A stretch of DNA of 10,253 bases from the NCBI GenBank assembly GCA_964625145.1, contig CAZVAQ010000125.1, positions 1-10,253 of the forward strand, read 5' to 3'. Positions 1-6,510 of the stretch are shown here, one piece after another (within the stretch, counting starts at the first letter, position 1; the number at the start of each line of letters is the position of its first letter). The translations under genes were made by a program, and so were the position numbers. Source of the DNA: CAYTRP01 sp964625145. Its GTDB lineage: Bacteria; Sumerlaeota; Sumerlaeia; SLMS01; JAHLLQ01. The notes beneath the pieces are model-generated. The model made no database searches. It was given only the letters and a program-made list of their open reading frames with translations, and had not been told where the DNA came from.

Positions 1-2
1 CT

Positions 3-734
3 ATGGCCGACGCGAATCTTCCTGCTCCTCTCCTTCGCCCCGCCGGGTTGCCCGGTGGATGGCCCACGCTGGGCGGTGGGGCCGTGGCGTTGTCTCTGCA
101 GGTGCCGCGGCGGGCGACGCCGGAGGTGCTGGGAGGGTTGGCGGGGTCGTTTCTGCGGGAGCGCGAGCTGTTCTGCGTGGACGGGGCGAATGTCTTTGAT
201 CCGTACGCCTTCAGTACCCGGGCGCGGATCGAGGGGCTGGACGCGGGGGCGGTGCTGGACCGGGTGTTTGTGACGCGCACGTTCACGATTCATCAGATGG
301 CGGCGGTGGTGGAGACGATGCTGCCGCCGTTGTTGCAGGAGGGGGGTGGGGCGCCGGTGATCGCGGTGTTGGGGCTGGATCATTTGTTTCTGGAGGAGTC
401 GCTGCGGGCGGCCGAGCGGGGGCGGGTGTTGGCGGGGGTGGTGGAGCGGTTGTGGCGGCTGCGGCGCGCGGGGGGGCGGTTGTTGGTGACGTGGGAGGCG
501 CCGCGGCAGCCGGCGCGGTGGTGGCAGCCGCTGCGCGCGTTTGGCGATGTGCGCGGGTTGGTGCGCGAAGGGCCGGACAACCGCCCGGCCATCGAGATTG
601 TTCAATCCTGGAAGATGGGGGATTCCGCCCATGGGACGCACGGTTCCGACGTTCAACACGTTTCTGATGGAGGAGATCGAGTCCTGGCGCCCATTCCGCC
701 GGGCGTTGCGGGCGGAGCATCGGGCGGCGTTTGA
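3..734 (+). CDS. RecA-like fold protein without a Walker A loop
   Basis: Predicted 243 residues, starting at an ATG two bases from the window edge, so a start further upstream cannot be excluded. The pattern recalls RecA/RadA-type ATPase cores: a strand-like FCVDGANVFDPYAF (57-70), then VFVTRTFTIHQM (88-99) and a Walker B-like strand PVIAVLGLDHLF (118-129), followed by a basic helix and another strand, GGRLLVTWEAP (157-167). No GxxxxGK(S/T) P-loop is visible; the Gly-rich stretch near 14-26 has no lysine. ATP hydrolysis is therefore doubtful. The last 34 or so residues (from about 210) overlap the next gene and read as low-complexity Gly/Ser/Pro, so the functional protein probably ends near QSWKMG (201-206). 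The coding strand is extremely G-rich. It is paired with the DUF8156-like gene downstream. The function is unknown; a role in DNA metabolism is inference from the fold only. Confidence 0.6.
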   Translation: MADANLPAPLLRPAGLPGGWPTLGGGAVALSLQVPRRATPEVLGGLAGSFLRERELFCVDGANVFDPYAFSTRARIEGLDAGAVLDRVFVTRTFTIHQMAAVVETMLPPLLQEGGGAPVIAVLGLDHLFLEESLRAAERGRVLAGVVERLWRLRRAGGRLLVTWEAPRQPARWWQPLRAFGDVRGLVREGPDNRPAIEIVQSWKMGDSAHGTHGSDVQHVSDGGDRVLAPIPPGVAGGASGGV

Positions 735-900
735 CCGGTTGTTCACGCGAGCGCGGGCTCATTCGGCGGAAGCGGCCAACGCGGCGAGGCCGGTGCCGTT
801 TGACGCGATCGTGATGGCGATCTTGTTGGAGCAGGAGTTGGAGTTGGAGAGGGTGAGGGAGGAAATGCAGAAGTTGAAATTGGAAATACAAAAAGGATAG
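631..900 (+). CDS. DUF8156-like small protein with C-terminal coiled coil
   Basis: Predicted 89 residues. I place the start at the ATG beginning MGRTVPTFN because this N-terminus, together with EEIESWRPFRRALR (14-27), AFDRL (33-37), and ARPVPFDAIVMAILL (52-66), matches what I recall of a small family annotated DUF8156 in archaea and bacteria. A GGGGGA stretch (617-622) lies 8 bases upstream. A longer reading from a TTG at 541 would add 30 residues that look like frame shadow of the upstream gene. Residues 67-88 (LEQELELERVREEM onward) are charged and heptad-like, suggesting a short coiled coil. The start sits 104 bases inside the preceding RecA-like gene, in another frame, so the pair is probably translationally coupled. 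There is no signal peptide or membrane segment. The function is unknown; the conserved SWRPFRRAL block suggests a binding surface rather than an active site. Confidence 0.7.
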   Translation: MGRTVPTFNTFLMEEIESWRPFRRALRAEHRAAFDRLFTRARAHSAEAANAARPVPFDAIVMAILLEQELELERVREEMQKLKLEIQKG

Positions 901-1056
901 AGGGTGGGGGGTCCGGGTGTTGCGGAGATTCGTGCGAGAATCCCGGGCAGGGATGCCCAGGCTCCGTTCGTGGGGGCTCGATTTGGTTGTGCGAACGCGG
1001 CAGTTGAACTGGCGGCCAATACATCTTAATCTGGAAACTGATGTTCAACGCGGAAC
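901..1056. other. convergent intergenic region with small hairpins
   Basis: This is the gap between the convergent ends of the DUF8156-like gene and the M50 protease. It holds two short dyads: CCGGG (913-917) against CCCGG (942-946), enclosing GATT/AATC, and GGGCA (945-949) against TGCCC (954-958) with a four-base loop. The dyads overlap, so they are alternatives. Neither is followed by a T-run on either strand, so an intrinsic terminator is not demonstrated. No convincing gene was seen here. Confidence 0.3.
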
Positions 1057-2106
1057 CTACTGCAGCAAATCGTTGAGGCGTTTTTTGACGCGGGCGGCGA
1101 GTTTGTAGTCCTCGCGGTTGACGGCTTCGATCTGCAGGTTGTGCAACGCGTCGAGGTCGGTCATGCTTTCCACGTCGATGGCGGGTGAGATATCAACAAT
1201 GCGGGCGGGACCGCGGGAGGCGGTGCGTGGTGATGAGCCTCTGGTGCGACGGCTGAAGAGTCCGCCAACCCCGGCGCGGCGGCGAACCTGCTCCATCAGG
1301 TCGTTGTCGTAGTAGACAGTCCGCCCGCCCCAGCTATCGGACTTGTCATAGACGGGCATGTACTTGATGCGTTCCTGCTCCATCAGGCAAGATTGAAATC
1401 CAAAAATGCCGATGAGGAAGAGGAAGGAGCTGACGCGGCCGAGGAAGGGGAGTTCGAAGTTGAAGAGCCCGGCCATGCAGAGGACCACCGCCAGCACGAT
1501 CCCCAGGCGACAGACGTTTTCAGTCACGATGCGTGGATCACTGCGAAGGGACAGAAACGCGCGGAGGAGGCGCGCGCTGTCCATCGGGAACAATGGAAAC
1601 AGCAGGTTGAACAAGGCGAGCATCGTGTTCACGGAGGTGAACCATCGAACGCACACGTAGAGGAAGAAGTACGTGAGTGTCGATTCACGGGTGATCGCGG
1701 GCATCAGCAGGAGCGCGACATGACCGATGACGGCGAAGAGGATGCTGACGGCAGGGCCGAGGGCTACGACGATGAGTTCCGCTCTTGGAGAAGTGGCTCC
1801 GCCGCGGCCAAAGGCAATGCCACCCAGAGGCCAGAGGAGAATCGCATCCGTCGACCCGCCCACCAGGTGATTTCCCCACGCATGTCCCAACTCATGAGCC
1901 AGCACGGACACATACAGCAGGACGATGGCCGAGACGGCAAACGAGAGCCCCAACAGCGTGAAGGCCCCGGGGCCCATGAAACTCCAGGCCATGAAGGGGA
2001 GGATGATGACCATGAGCAGGTGAACGCGCAGCGGAATGCCGAAGACCCGCCCCGCGGGGAGGGTCGCGCTCAGCAGCCACTTCAGTCCTTCGATCAACGA
2101 AATCAT
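1057..2106 (-). CDS. M50 (site-2-protease type) membrane metalloprotease with C-terminal UVR-like motif
   Basis: Predicted 349 residues. The start is the ATG at 2106 (MISLIEGLKW). The open frame runs on to 2304, but that part crosses the intergenic repeat and enters pgk. No clear Shine-Dalgarno precedes it. The HELGH zinc motif is at 71-75 (H71, E72, H75) inside a hydrophobic helix. GGIAFGRGG (95-103) and the second active-site element FPMDSARLLRAF (173-184) follow. D176 is the expected third zinc ligand, but the usual LDGGR or NPDG sequence is altered to MDSAR. Hydrophobic segments lie near 28-46, 48-70, 109-136, 147-170, 201-215, and 224-240, typical of a SpoIVFB/M50B-like intramembrane protease. 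After a basic, Ser/Arg-rich linker (275-300), residues 318-348 (LDALHNLQIEAVNREDY, then AARVKKRL) look like a UvrB/UvrC (UVR) motif, a protein-interaction hairpin. The substrate is unknown. It lies 127 bases downstream of pgk on the same strand. Confidence 0.85.
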   Translation of the reverse strand: MISLIEGLKWLLSATLPAGRVFGIPLRVHLLMVIILPFMAWSFMGPGAFTLLGLSFAVSAIVLLYVSVLAHELGHAWGNHLVGGSTDAILLWPLGGIAFGRGGATSPRAELIVVALGPAVSILFAVIGHVALLLMPAITRESTLTYFFLYVCVRWFTSVNTMLALFNLLFPLFPMDSARLLRAFLSLRSDPRIVTENVCRLGIVLAVVLCMAGLFNFELPFLGRVSSFLFLIGIFGFQSCLMEQERIKYMPVYDKSDSWGGRTVYYDNDLMEQVRRRAGVGGLFSRRTRGSSPRTASRGPARIVDISPAIDVESMTDLDALHNLQIEAVNREDYKLAARVKKRLNDLLQ

Positions 2107-2116
2107 GGATGATGGG

Positions 2117-2229
2117 GATTCCGGGCTCCAAGTTCCAGTTGCAGATTGAGGGCGAATGCCCCGGGACCAACCTAACGTGCAAGGCTTCCCGGCTGGCAAC
2201 TCGGAACTCGGAACCCGAAACCCGGAATC
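2117..2229. repeat. imperfect inverted repeat, GGAAC-rich, between pgk and M50 genes
   Basis: The left arm at 2117-2144 (GATTCCGGGCTCCAAGTTCC and on) is the inverse complement, with gaps, of the right arm at 2193-2229. Read on the right arm, both contain CAACT, GGAACT and CCCGGAATC in that order; the right arm has about nine extra bases made of further GGAAC/CCGAAAC units. The arms are about 48 bases apart and could form a long imperfect stem. The right arm ends just after the pgk stop on the minus strand, so it could act as the pgk transcript end or an mRNA-stabilising structure. The simple GGAAC-like units look like a dispersed intergenic repeat rather than a mobile element. Confidence 0.5.
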
Positions 2230-2233
2230 TGCA

Positions 2234-3457
2234 TCACGCCTCGTCGAGCGCTTCGATGCCGGGGAGCTTCTTGCCTTCGAGGAACTCGAGGCTGGCGCCG
2301 CCACCGGTGGAGACGTGGCTCATCTTGTCGGCGAGACCGAACTTGGCCACGGCCGCCGCCGTGTCGCCGCCGCCGATGATGGTGACCTTGTCCTGCAGCG
2401 AGGCGAGCTTTTCGGTGATGGCCTTGGTGCCCTTGGCAAAGATGTCGATCTCGAAGACGCCAACGGGGCCGTTCCACACGATCGTCTGCGCCTTGTCCAG
2501 CTCGGCGCAAAGCTGGGCGATGGACTCTGGTCCAATGTCGACGGCTTCCAGGTCGGCGGGAATCGAATCGATCTCCACGACGCGCGTGGTGGCGTCGGGG
2601 CCGAACTTGTCGGCGGCAATGGCGTCCTTGGGGAAGACAACCTTCGCCTTGGAGGTCTTGAAGACTTCGAGTAGTTCCTTCGCGGTGTCAAAGGCGTCGG
2701 CCTCGAAGAGTGACTTGCCGATCTCGTAGCCCATCGCCTTGGCGAACGTGTAGGTCATGCCGCCGCCGATGAAGAGTACGTCAACCTTGTCCAGCAGGGC
2801 CTTGATGACGGGGACCTTTGTGGAGACCTTTGCGCCACCGAGGATGGCAAGCAGCGGGCGCTTGGGATTGTCGAGCGCTTCCTTCAAGTACTTCAGCTCC
2901 TTCTCGATGAGGAAGCCGCAGGCGTTGGGCTTGAGGAACTGCGTGACGCCGCAGGTGGAGACATGATCGCGGTGGGCGGTGCCGAACGCGTCGTTGACAT
3001 AGACCTCGGCGAGGGAGGCGAGCTGGCGTGCGAACTCCTGGCGCGCGTCGCTGAACTTCTTCGTCTCCTTGTTCTTCTTCTCGTCCTCCTGCTTGTAGAA
3101 GCGAACGTTCTCGAGAAGCAGCGCGCGGCCGGGCTTGAGCGCCTCGACCATCTTTTCGACTTCGGGGCCGACGCAATCGGGCGCGAGGGGCACTTCGAAG
3201 CCGAGCAGCTCGGACAAGCGCTTGGCCACGGGGGCGAGGCTCATCTCCGGCACGCGCTTGCCCTCCGGGCGTCCCAGGTGCGAGCACAGGATCACACGCC
3301 CACCATGCTCCAACAAGTGCTTGATGGTGGGGAGCGATTCGCGGATGCGGACATCGTCGGTGATGTTCTGCTTCTCGTCGAGGGGCACGTTGAAGTCGCA
3401 GCGGACCAGGACGCGCTTTTCCTTCACATCGACATTGCGGACTGACAGTTTTGCCAT
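2234..3457 (-). CDS. pgk: phosphoglycerate kinase
   Basis: This is cytoplasmic phosphoglycerate kinase, which converts 1,3-bisphosphoglycerate and ADP to 3-phosphoglycerate and ATP in glycolysis, and the reverse in gluconeogenesis. At 407 residues it is full length for a bacterial enzyme. N-domain substrate motifs are RCDFNVPLDE (19-28), HLGRPEG (60-66), ENVRF (116-120), and NDAFGTAHR (155-163). C-domain nucleotide motifs are GGAKVSTK (207-214), GGGMTYTF (231-238), WNGPVGVFE (328-336), GGGDTAAAV (362-370), and the closing STGGGASLEFLEG (383-395). The start MAKLSVRNVD is supported by a strong ribosome site. No gapA or tpiA lies beside it, so it stands apart from the usual glycolytic cluster. 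It may share a transcript with the M50 gene downstream, but the inverted repeat between them argues for partial separation. Confidence 0.98.
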   Translation of the reverse strand: MAKLSVRNVDVKEKRVLVRCDFNVPLDEKQNITDDVRIRESLPTIKHLLEHGGRVILCSHLGRPEGKRVPEMSLAPVAKRLSELLGFEVPLAPDCVGPEVEKMVEALKPGRALLLENVRFYKQEDEKKNKETKKFSDARQEFARQLASLAEVYVNDAFGTAHRDHVSTCGVTQFLKPNACGFLIEKELKYLKEALDNPKRPLLAILGGAKVSTKVPVIKALLDKVDVLFIGGGMTYTFAKAMGYEIGKSLFEADAFDTAKELLEVFKTSKAKVVFPKDAIAADKFGPDATTRVVEIDSIPADLEAVDIGPESIAQLCAELDKAQTIVWNGPVGVFEIDIFAKGTKAITEKLASLQDKVTIIGGGDTAAAVAKFGLADKMSHVSTGGGASLEFLEGKKLPGIEALDEA

Positions 3458-3463
3458 GGCTTT

Positions 3464-3472
3464 CCTCTCCTT
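3464..3472 (-). promoter_or_regulatory. ribosome binding site of pgk
   Basis: On the minus strand the sequence reads AAGGAGAGG, ending 6 bases before the ATG at 3457. It is the strongest Shine-Dalgarno in the window and fixes the pgk start. Confidence 0.75.
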
Positions 3473-3530
3473 GCCTCACGTGGGGCGATGGGGTGAGTTC
3501 CCCGCGCCGAATGAGGAGATTGCCGCACAG

Positions 3531-3567
3531 ATAAATCGGGCGGGGCAATAGCTGCCGACCGCCCGAT
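3531..3567 (-). terminator. hairpin terminator after the GH38 mannosidase gene
   Basis: A perfect 9-base stem, ATCGGGCGG (3535-3543) with CCGCCCGAT (3559-3567), encloses a second stem GGCA/TGCC (3544-3547 and 3553-3556) with a five-base loop. Read on the minus strand, it begins about 48 bases after the mannosidase stop and is followed directly by TTTAT, a short T-rich tract. This fits an intrinsic terminator with a weak T-run. It lies about 75 bases upstream of the pgk ribosome site and so separates the two transcription units. Confidence 0.6.
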
Positions 3568-3615
3568 GGTCCAAAGTATGCGGAGTTTGCCGGTCCAATT
3601 GACGGCGATGGGGGG

Positions 3616-6339
3616 TCAGCCCAGCGCCAGCGTCAGAATCTTCTTCGGCCCCAGCCTGCCCTTCACGCCGTCGTCTTTCACAGCCAAGGGATGACCGACG
3701 GGGCGGCTCTCCAGGTCCACCGGCTGGGCGGTGGTGAAGCCGGCGAAACCGCTGGGGGCGTTCTTCCATGACAGGGCGAAGTCGATCTCGCGCGAATCGG
3801 GGTTGAAGAGGCGCACCTCCACCCCGCCGCCGACGCGGCGGCAACTGGTGACAATGGCCGGTCCGCTGGCGGCGATGAAGCTGGCCGTCGGCGGCAGGGT
3901 CTTCTTCGTCGCGTGGATCTCCAGGTCGGGCTTCATCGTGGGGAGGATCTTGAAGCCCGCGCCGACGCGTTGGCCCAGCGTGTAGAGTTCCGTTTGGTCC
4001 GGCGCACCGGCCAACGGCTTGATGCCGTAGCGGAAAGTCATCTTGCGAAGGAGCAGCCCCTCCGGCTGCCCATCGGTCAAGACGGTGCGGCGAGTGCTGC
4101 GGAACAGGGTGAGCGCCAAGGTGCGCTGCGCGTTGTCGATGACGGCGGATTCGAGGAGGCCGGTGGAGACGATGGCCAGGCCGCGATCCTTCTGGAAGAC
4201 AGCGGTCCAGGATTGCTGCGGCCGCGTTTCGACCTCCAGTTCCATGTACTTGTAGTTGTCCTCGCGCAGGGCGATGGGGCGCTCCACGGTGTCGAAGGCC
4301 GAATCGGCGAGGTACGTCATTGCGTCCTTCGCTCCCGACGGGAAGAGCACGCGCACGCGATGGTCCTCCGCGGTGTTGTCGATGGTAGTTTCCAACTCGA
4401 CGAAGTCGCTGCCCGGTCGAAGCCTGACGAGGGTTTCGACCTCGACGACGCGGCGGTCGCGCGAGCGCGTCATCGTGTGGAAGTCAAACTGCGCGGGGAG
4501 CTCCCACTTCGTGCGAATGCGTAGCGCGCCGAGGTAGGGTCCCTTGTGCACGACGGATACATCGGCGCCGCACGCGGCGGTGGTGTGGCATTCATCATTC
4601 ACGGCCTGGCCATGGAACCAACCGTCGCCGATGTCGGCGATGTCCTCGAAGGTGAGGAGGTTCTCGTACTCCTGGCCAGTGCGCTTGTCGGTGAGCTTCA
4701 AAGTGCCGTTGCACGACACGTCGAGACGAATGAGTTCGTTTTCCAGCGCGCGTTCATTGGCGATGAGGCTGGGGGTCTCGGGGTAGCGCGTCGGGTGCCC
4801 CATCTCACCCTTCTTCACCGTCAGGGTTGTCCATCCCATTGCGGGAATCTCGATGGGGAGACTTACGGTAACCTCGTTGACCTTGTACTCCTCCGGGAAA
4901 TGCCACGGGCGGATACGAGTGCGCTTGGTGCCGGCCTTTTGCGCGACGCGTTGGTAGGGAACGACCTCGCCGCGCGCATTCTCGATGATGAAGGCGGGCT
5001 TGGGTTCGAAGAAGAAGAACTCGCCCCAGTGCGGCCAATCGAGCGGCGTTGGCACGGCGACTTCGATCGTGCCATTGTACGGACGAGCGAGGGGATTGAA
5101 GACGACGATGCGGATCTCGTCGTCGGCGATGGTGCCGTCGATGCTGGCGGAGATGGCCTGCAATGAATCCTGCGTGACGCGCTCGCCGATCTGGCGCGCC
5201 TGGCTGAAGCGGTACTTCATGTCCTCGTGGACCTGGTCGATGCTGCAACCGCAGATGGAATCGTGCGGATGGTTCTGCAGGAGGTAGCGCCACGCTACTT
5301 CGAGGAAGCCCTGGTGGTCGTTGCCGCCAAGGCCGCGCCAGGCGAAGGCCGTGAACGGCTCGGCCCACAGGCACAGCAGGTCCTGGCAATGGGCGTTGTC
5401 CTGCTTGATCCACACGCGGCTGCTGAGGACGCCGTGAATCTGGTGGCCGGAAATGCCCGGGATCAGGCCAGGTTCGCGCATCTCGCCGCTCCACCGTTCG
5501 GTGATGCGGTCTGCCTGTGGGCGGATGGCATTGATGTAGTCATCGAGCTTGCCGTGGGTGATGGTGACGCCGTCGATGTCCTTGCCGAAGCGACGGGAGA
5601 GCACTTCGTAGTGCGGTTGGTCCCATTCTTGGTGATCGCAACCGTCGAAGAGGAGGATCGCGTCGGTTTGGGTGGCCTTGAGCTCGCGTTGGAGGAATGC
5701 GGCGATGCGGCGGTCGGTTTCCTCCGCGTCGAAGGGGACAGTCTGCTGGTTGGCAAAACGCACATGCGCGGCGTAGTCACCATAGCCGACGTGGGAGAAC
5801 TTGTAGCAGAACAGCTCCGTTCCGTCGGCGCCGGACCACTTCAGATGGCGCTTCTCGTGCAAATTGTGCCCGCGCCAGAGCAGGGCATTGTCGATGCCGA
5901 AGCCGGAAAGGATCTGCGGCAATTGGCTGACGTGGCCGAAGAGATCGCAGACGAAGCCCGCGTTGCTTGGCTCCACACCAAAGGTGCGCGCGACAGCGCG
6001 ACCGTGGCGCAGGTTGCGCACGAGCGATTCGCCGGAGACGAGGAATTCATCGGGGAGGACATACCACGGGCCGATGCTGATGCCGCCGGATTGGGCCAGG
6101 TTGGTGATCGTGTCGCGATGCTCGGGACGGATCTCGAGGTAGTCCTCGAAGATAATGGACTGGCCGTCACCAGTGAAGGGGCCCTTCAGGCGGCCATCTT
6201 TGTGGCCTTCGATGAGGCGGTCCACCAACTGGACCAGCCGGTAACGATAGTACTGGAACGGCTCGTACCATTCGCGATCCCAGTGGGAACTGAGGACGTA
6301 GAAGGCGGGGCGTGTTGCGGCGGCGGTGTTCGTGGACAT
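3616..6339 (-). CDS. GH38 alpha-mannosidase
   Basis: Predicted 907 residues, typical for bacterial GH38. The enzyme is a retaining, zinc-dependent hydrolase of alpha-linked mannose. The start is the ATG at 6339 (MSTNTAAATR), placed 12 residues before the catalytic domain; the frame continues 32 codons further up, but those look non-coding. No signal peptide is present, so it is cytoplasmic. The N-terminal catalytic domain has SSHWDREWYEPF (17-28; H19 and D21 are expected zinc ligands), GPWYVLPDEFLVSGES (90-105), and CDLFGHVSQLPQIL (131-144; D132 is the expected nucleophile and ligand). It continues with LLWRGHN (153-159) and FDGCDHQEWDQ (231-241). The helical middle domain contains NHPHDSICGC (356-365), where H359 is the expected fourth zinc ligand. 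The rest is the beta-rich C-terminal domain. The pattern is closer to the MngB-like branch than to the Golgi enzymes, but the substrate cannot be fixed. It is divergent from two sugar permeases, suggesting that it cleaves an imported mannoside. Confidence 0.93.
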   Translation of the reverse strand: MSTNTAAATRPAFYVLSSHWDREWYEPFQYYRYRLVQLVDRLIEGHKDGRLKGPFTGDGQSIIFEDYLEIRPEHRDTITNLAQSGGISIGPWYVLPDEFLVSGESLVRNLRHGRAVARTFGVEPSNAGFVCDLFGHVSQLPQILSGFGIDNALLWRGHNLHEKRHLKWSGADGTELFCYKFSHVGYGDYAAHVRFANQQTVPFDAEETDRRIAAFLQRELKATQTDAILLFDGCDHQEWDQPHYEVLSRRFGKDIDGVTITHGKLDDYINAIRPQADRITERWSGEMREPGLIPGISGHQIHGVLSSRVWIKQDNAHCQDLLCLWAEPFTAFAWRGLGGNDHQGFLEVAWRYLLQNHPHDSICGCSIDQVHEDMKYRFSQARQIGERVTQDSLQAISASIDGTIADDEIRIVVFNPLARPYNGTIEVAVPTPLDWPHWGEFFFFEPKPAFIIENARGEVVPYQRVAQKAGTKRTRIRPWHFPEEYKVNEVTVSLPIEIPAMGWTTLTVKKGEMGHPTRYPETPSLIANERALENELIRLDVSCNGTLKLTDKRTGQEYENLLTFEDIADIGDGWFHGQAVNDECHTTAACGADVSVVHKGPYLGALRIRTKWELPAQFDFHTMTRSRDRRVVEVETLVRLRPGSDFVELETTIDNTAEDHRVRVLFPSGAKDAMTYLADSAFDTVERPIALREDNYKYMELEVETRPQQSWTAVFQKDRGLAIVSTGLLESAVIDNAQRTLALTLFRSTRRTVLTDGQPEGLLLRKMTFRYGIKPLAGAPDQTELYTLGQRVGAGFKILPTMKPDLEIHATKKTLPPTASFIAASGPAIVTSCRRVGGGVEVRLFNPDSREIDFALSWKNAPSGFAGFTTAQPVDLESRPVGHPLAVKDDGVKGRLGPKKILTLALG

Positions 6340-6510
6340 GGCTGGCGCTTTCCGAAAATGTGGATCTGGTTGTGTTGCGTTGGGTTGTGCCGAAGATTGC
6401 GGGGGTGGCCAATGGGAATCCGGTGGGGAAAGCACTTGAGTCCCCGCAGGCGGGCGTCTACCCCTCCAAGCATTGGAAATGAAGACCTGCTGGCTCCATG
6501 GCGCGGTACC
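6340..6510. promoter_or_regulatory. divergent control region between mannosidase and sugar permeases
   Basis: These 171 bases separate two divergent start codons, so promoters for both directions must lie here or inside the genes. A weak plus-strand candidate is TTGAGT (6436-6441) with TCTACC (6458-6463), spacing 16. On the minus strand TTGGCC lies near 6412-6407, without a good -10. Possible operator dyads are GGGGA/TCCCC (6425-6429 and 6441-6445) and CCAATG/CATTGG (6409-6414 and 6471-6476). Both are short and could be chance. No regulator gene is adjacent. Confidence 0.35.

Noticed and set aside
541..630. TTG start extending the DUF8156-like protein
   Set aside because: The extra 30 residues lie in an alternate frame of the upstream gene and lack the conserved MGRTVP beginning of the family.
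283..891. Minus-strand Pro/Ala-rich frame of 202 codons
   Set aside because: Antisense of the G-rich first gene pair; composition is an artefact of the skew and no family pattern is present.
1393..2112. Plus-strand frame of 239 codons, rich in Glu, Asp and Gln
   Set aside because: Antisense of the M50 protease; its charged composition is what a hydrophobic gene gives when read on the other strand.
2193..2229. GGAAC-type units as a CRISPR array
   Set aside because: Units are short and imperfect, without regular spacers or cas genes.
2107..2304. N-terminal extension of the M50 gene
   Set aside because: The added 66 residues are Ser/Pro-rich, cross the intergenic inverted repeat and overlap the 3' end of pgk.
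6340..6435. N-terminal extension of the mannosidase by 32 residues
   Set aside because: The extension is Pro/Gln-rich with no signal-peptide character, and GH38 homology begins 12 residues after the internal ATG at 6339.
5227..6510. Long plus-strand open frame running into the MalF-like permease
   Set aside because: It is antisense to the GH38 catalytic domain, whose motifs are unmistakable. The permease begins at MTKDRRDLF (6511), directly before its first membrane helix.
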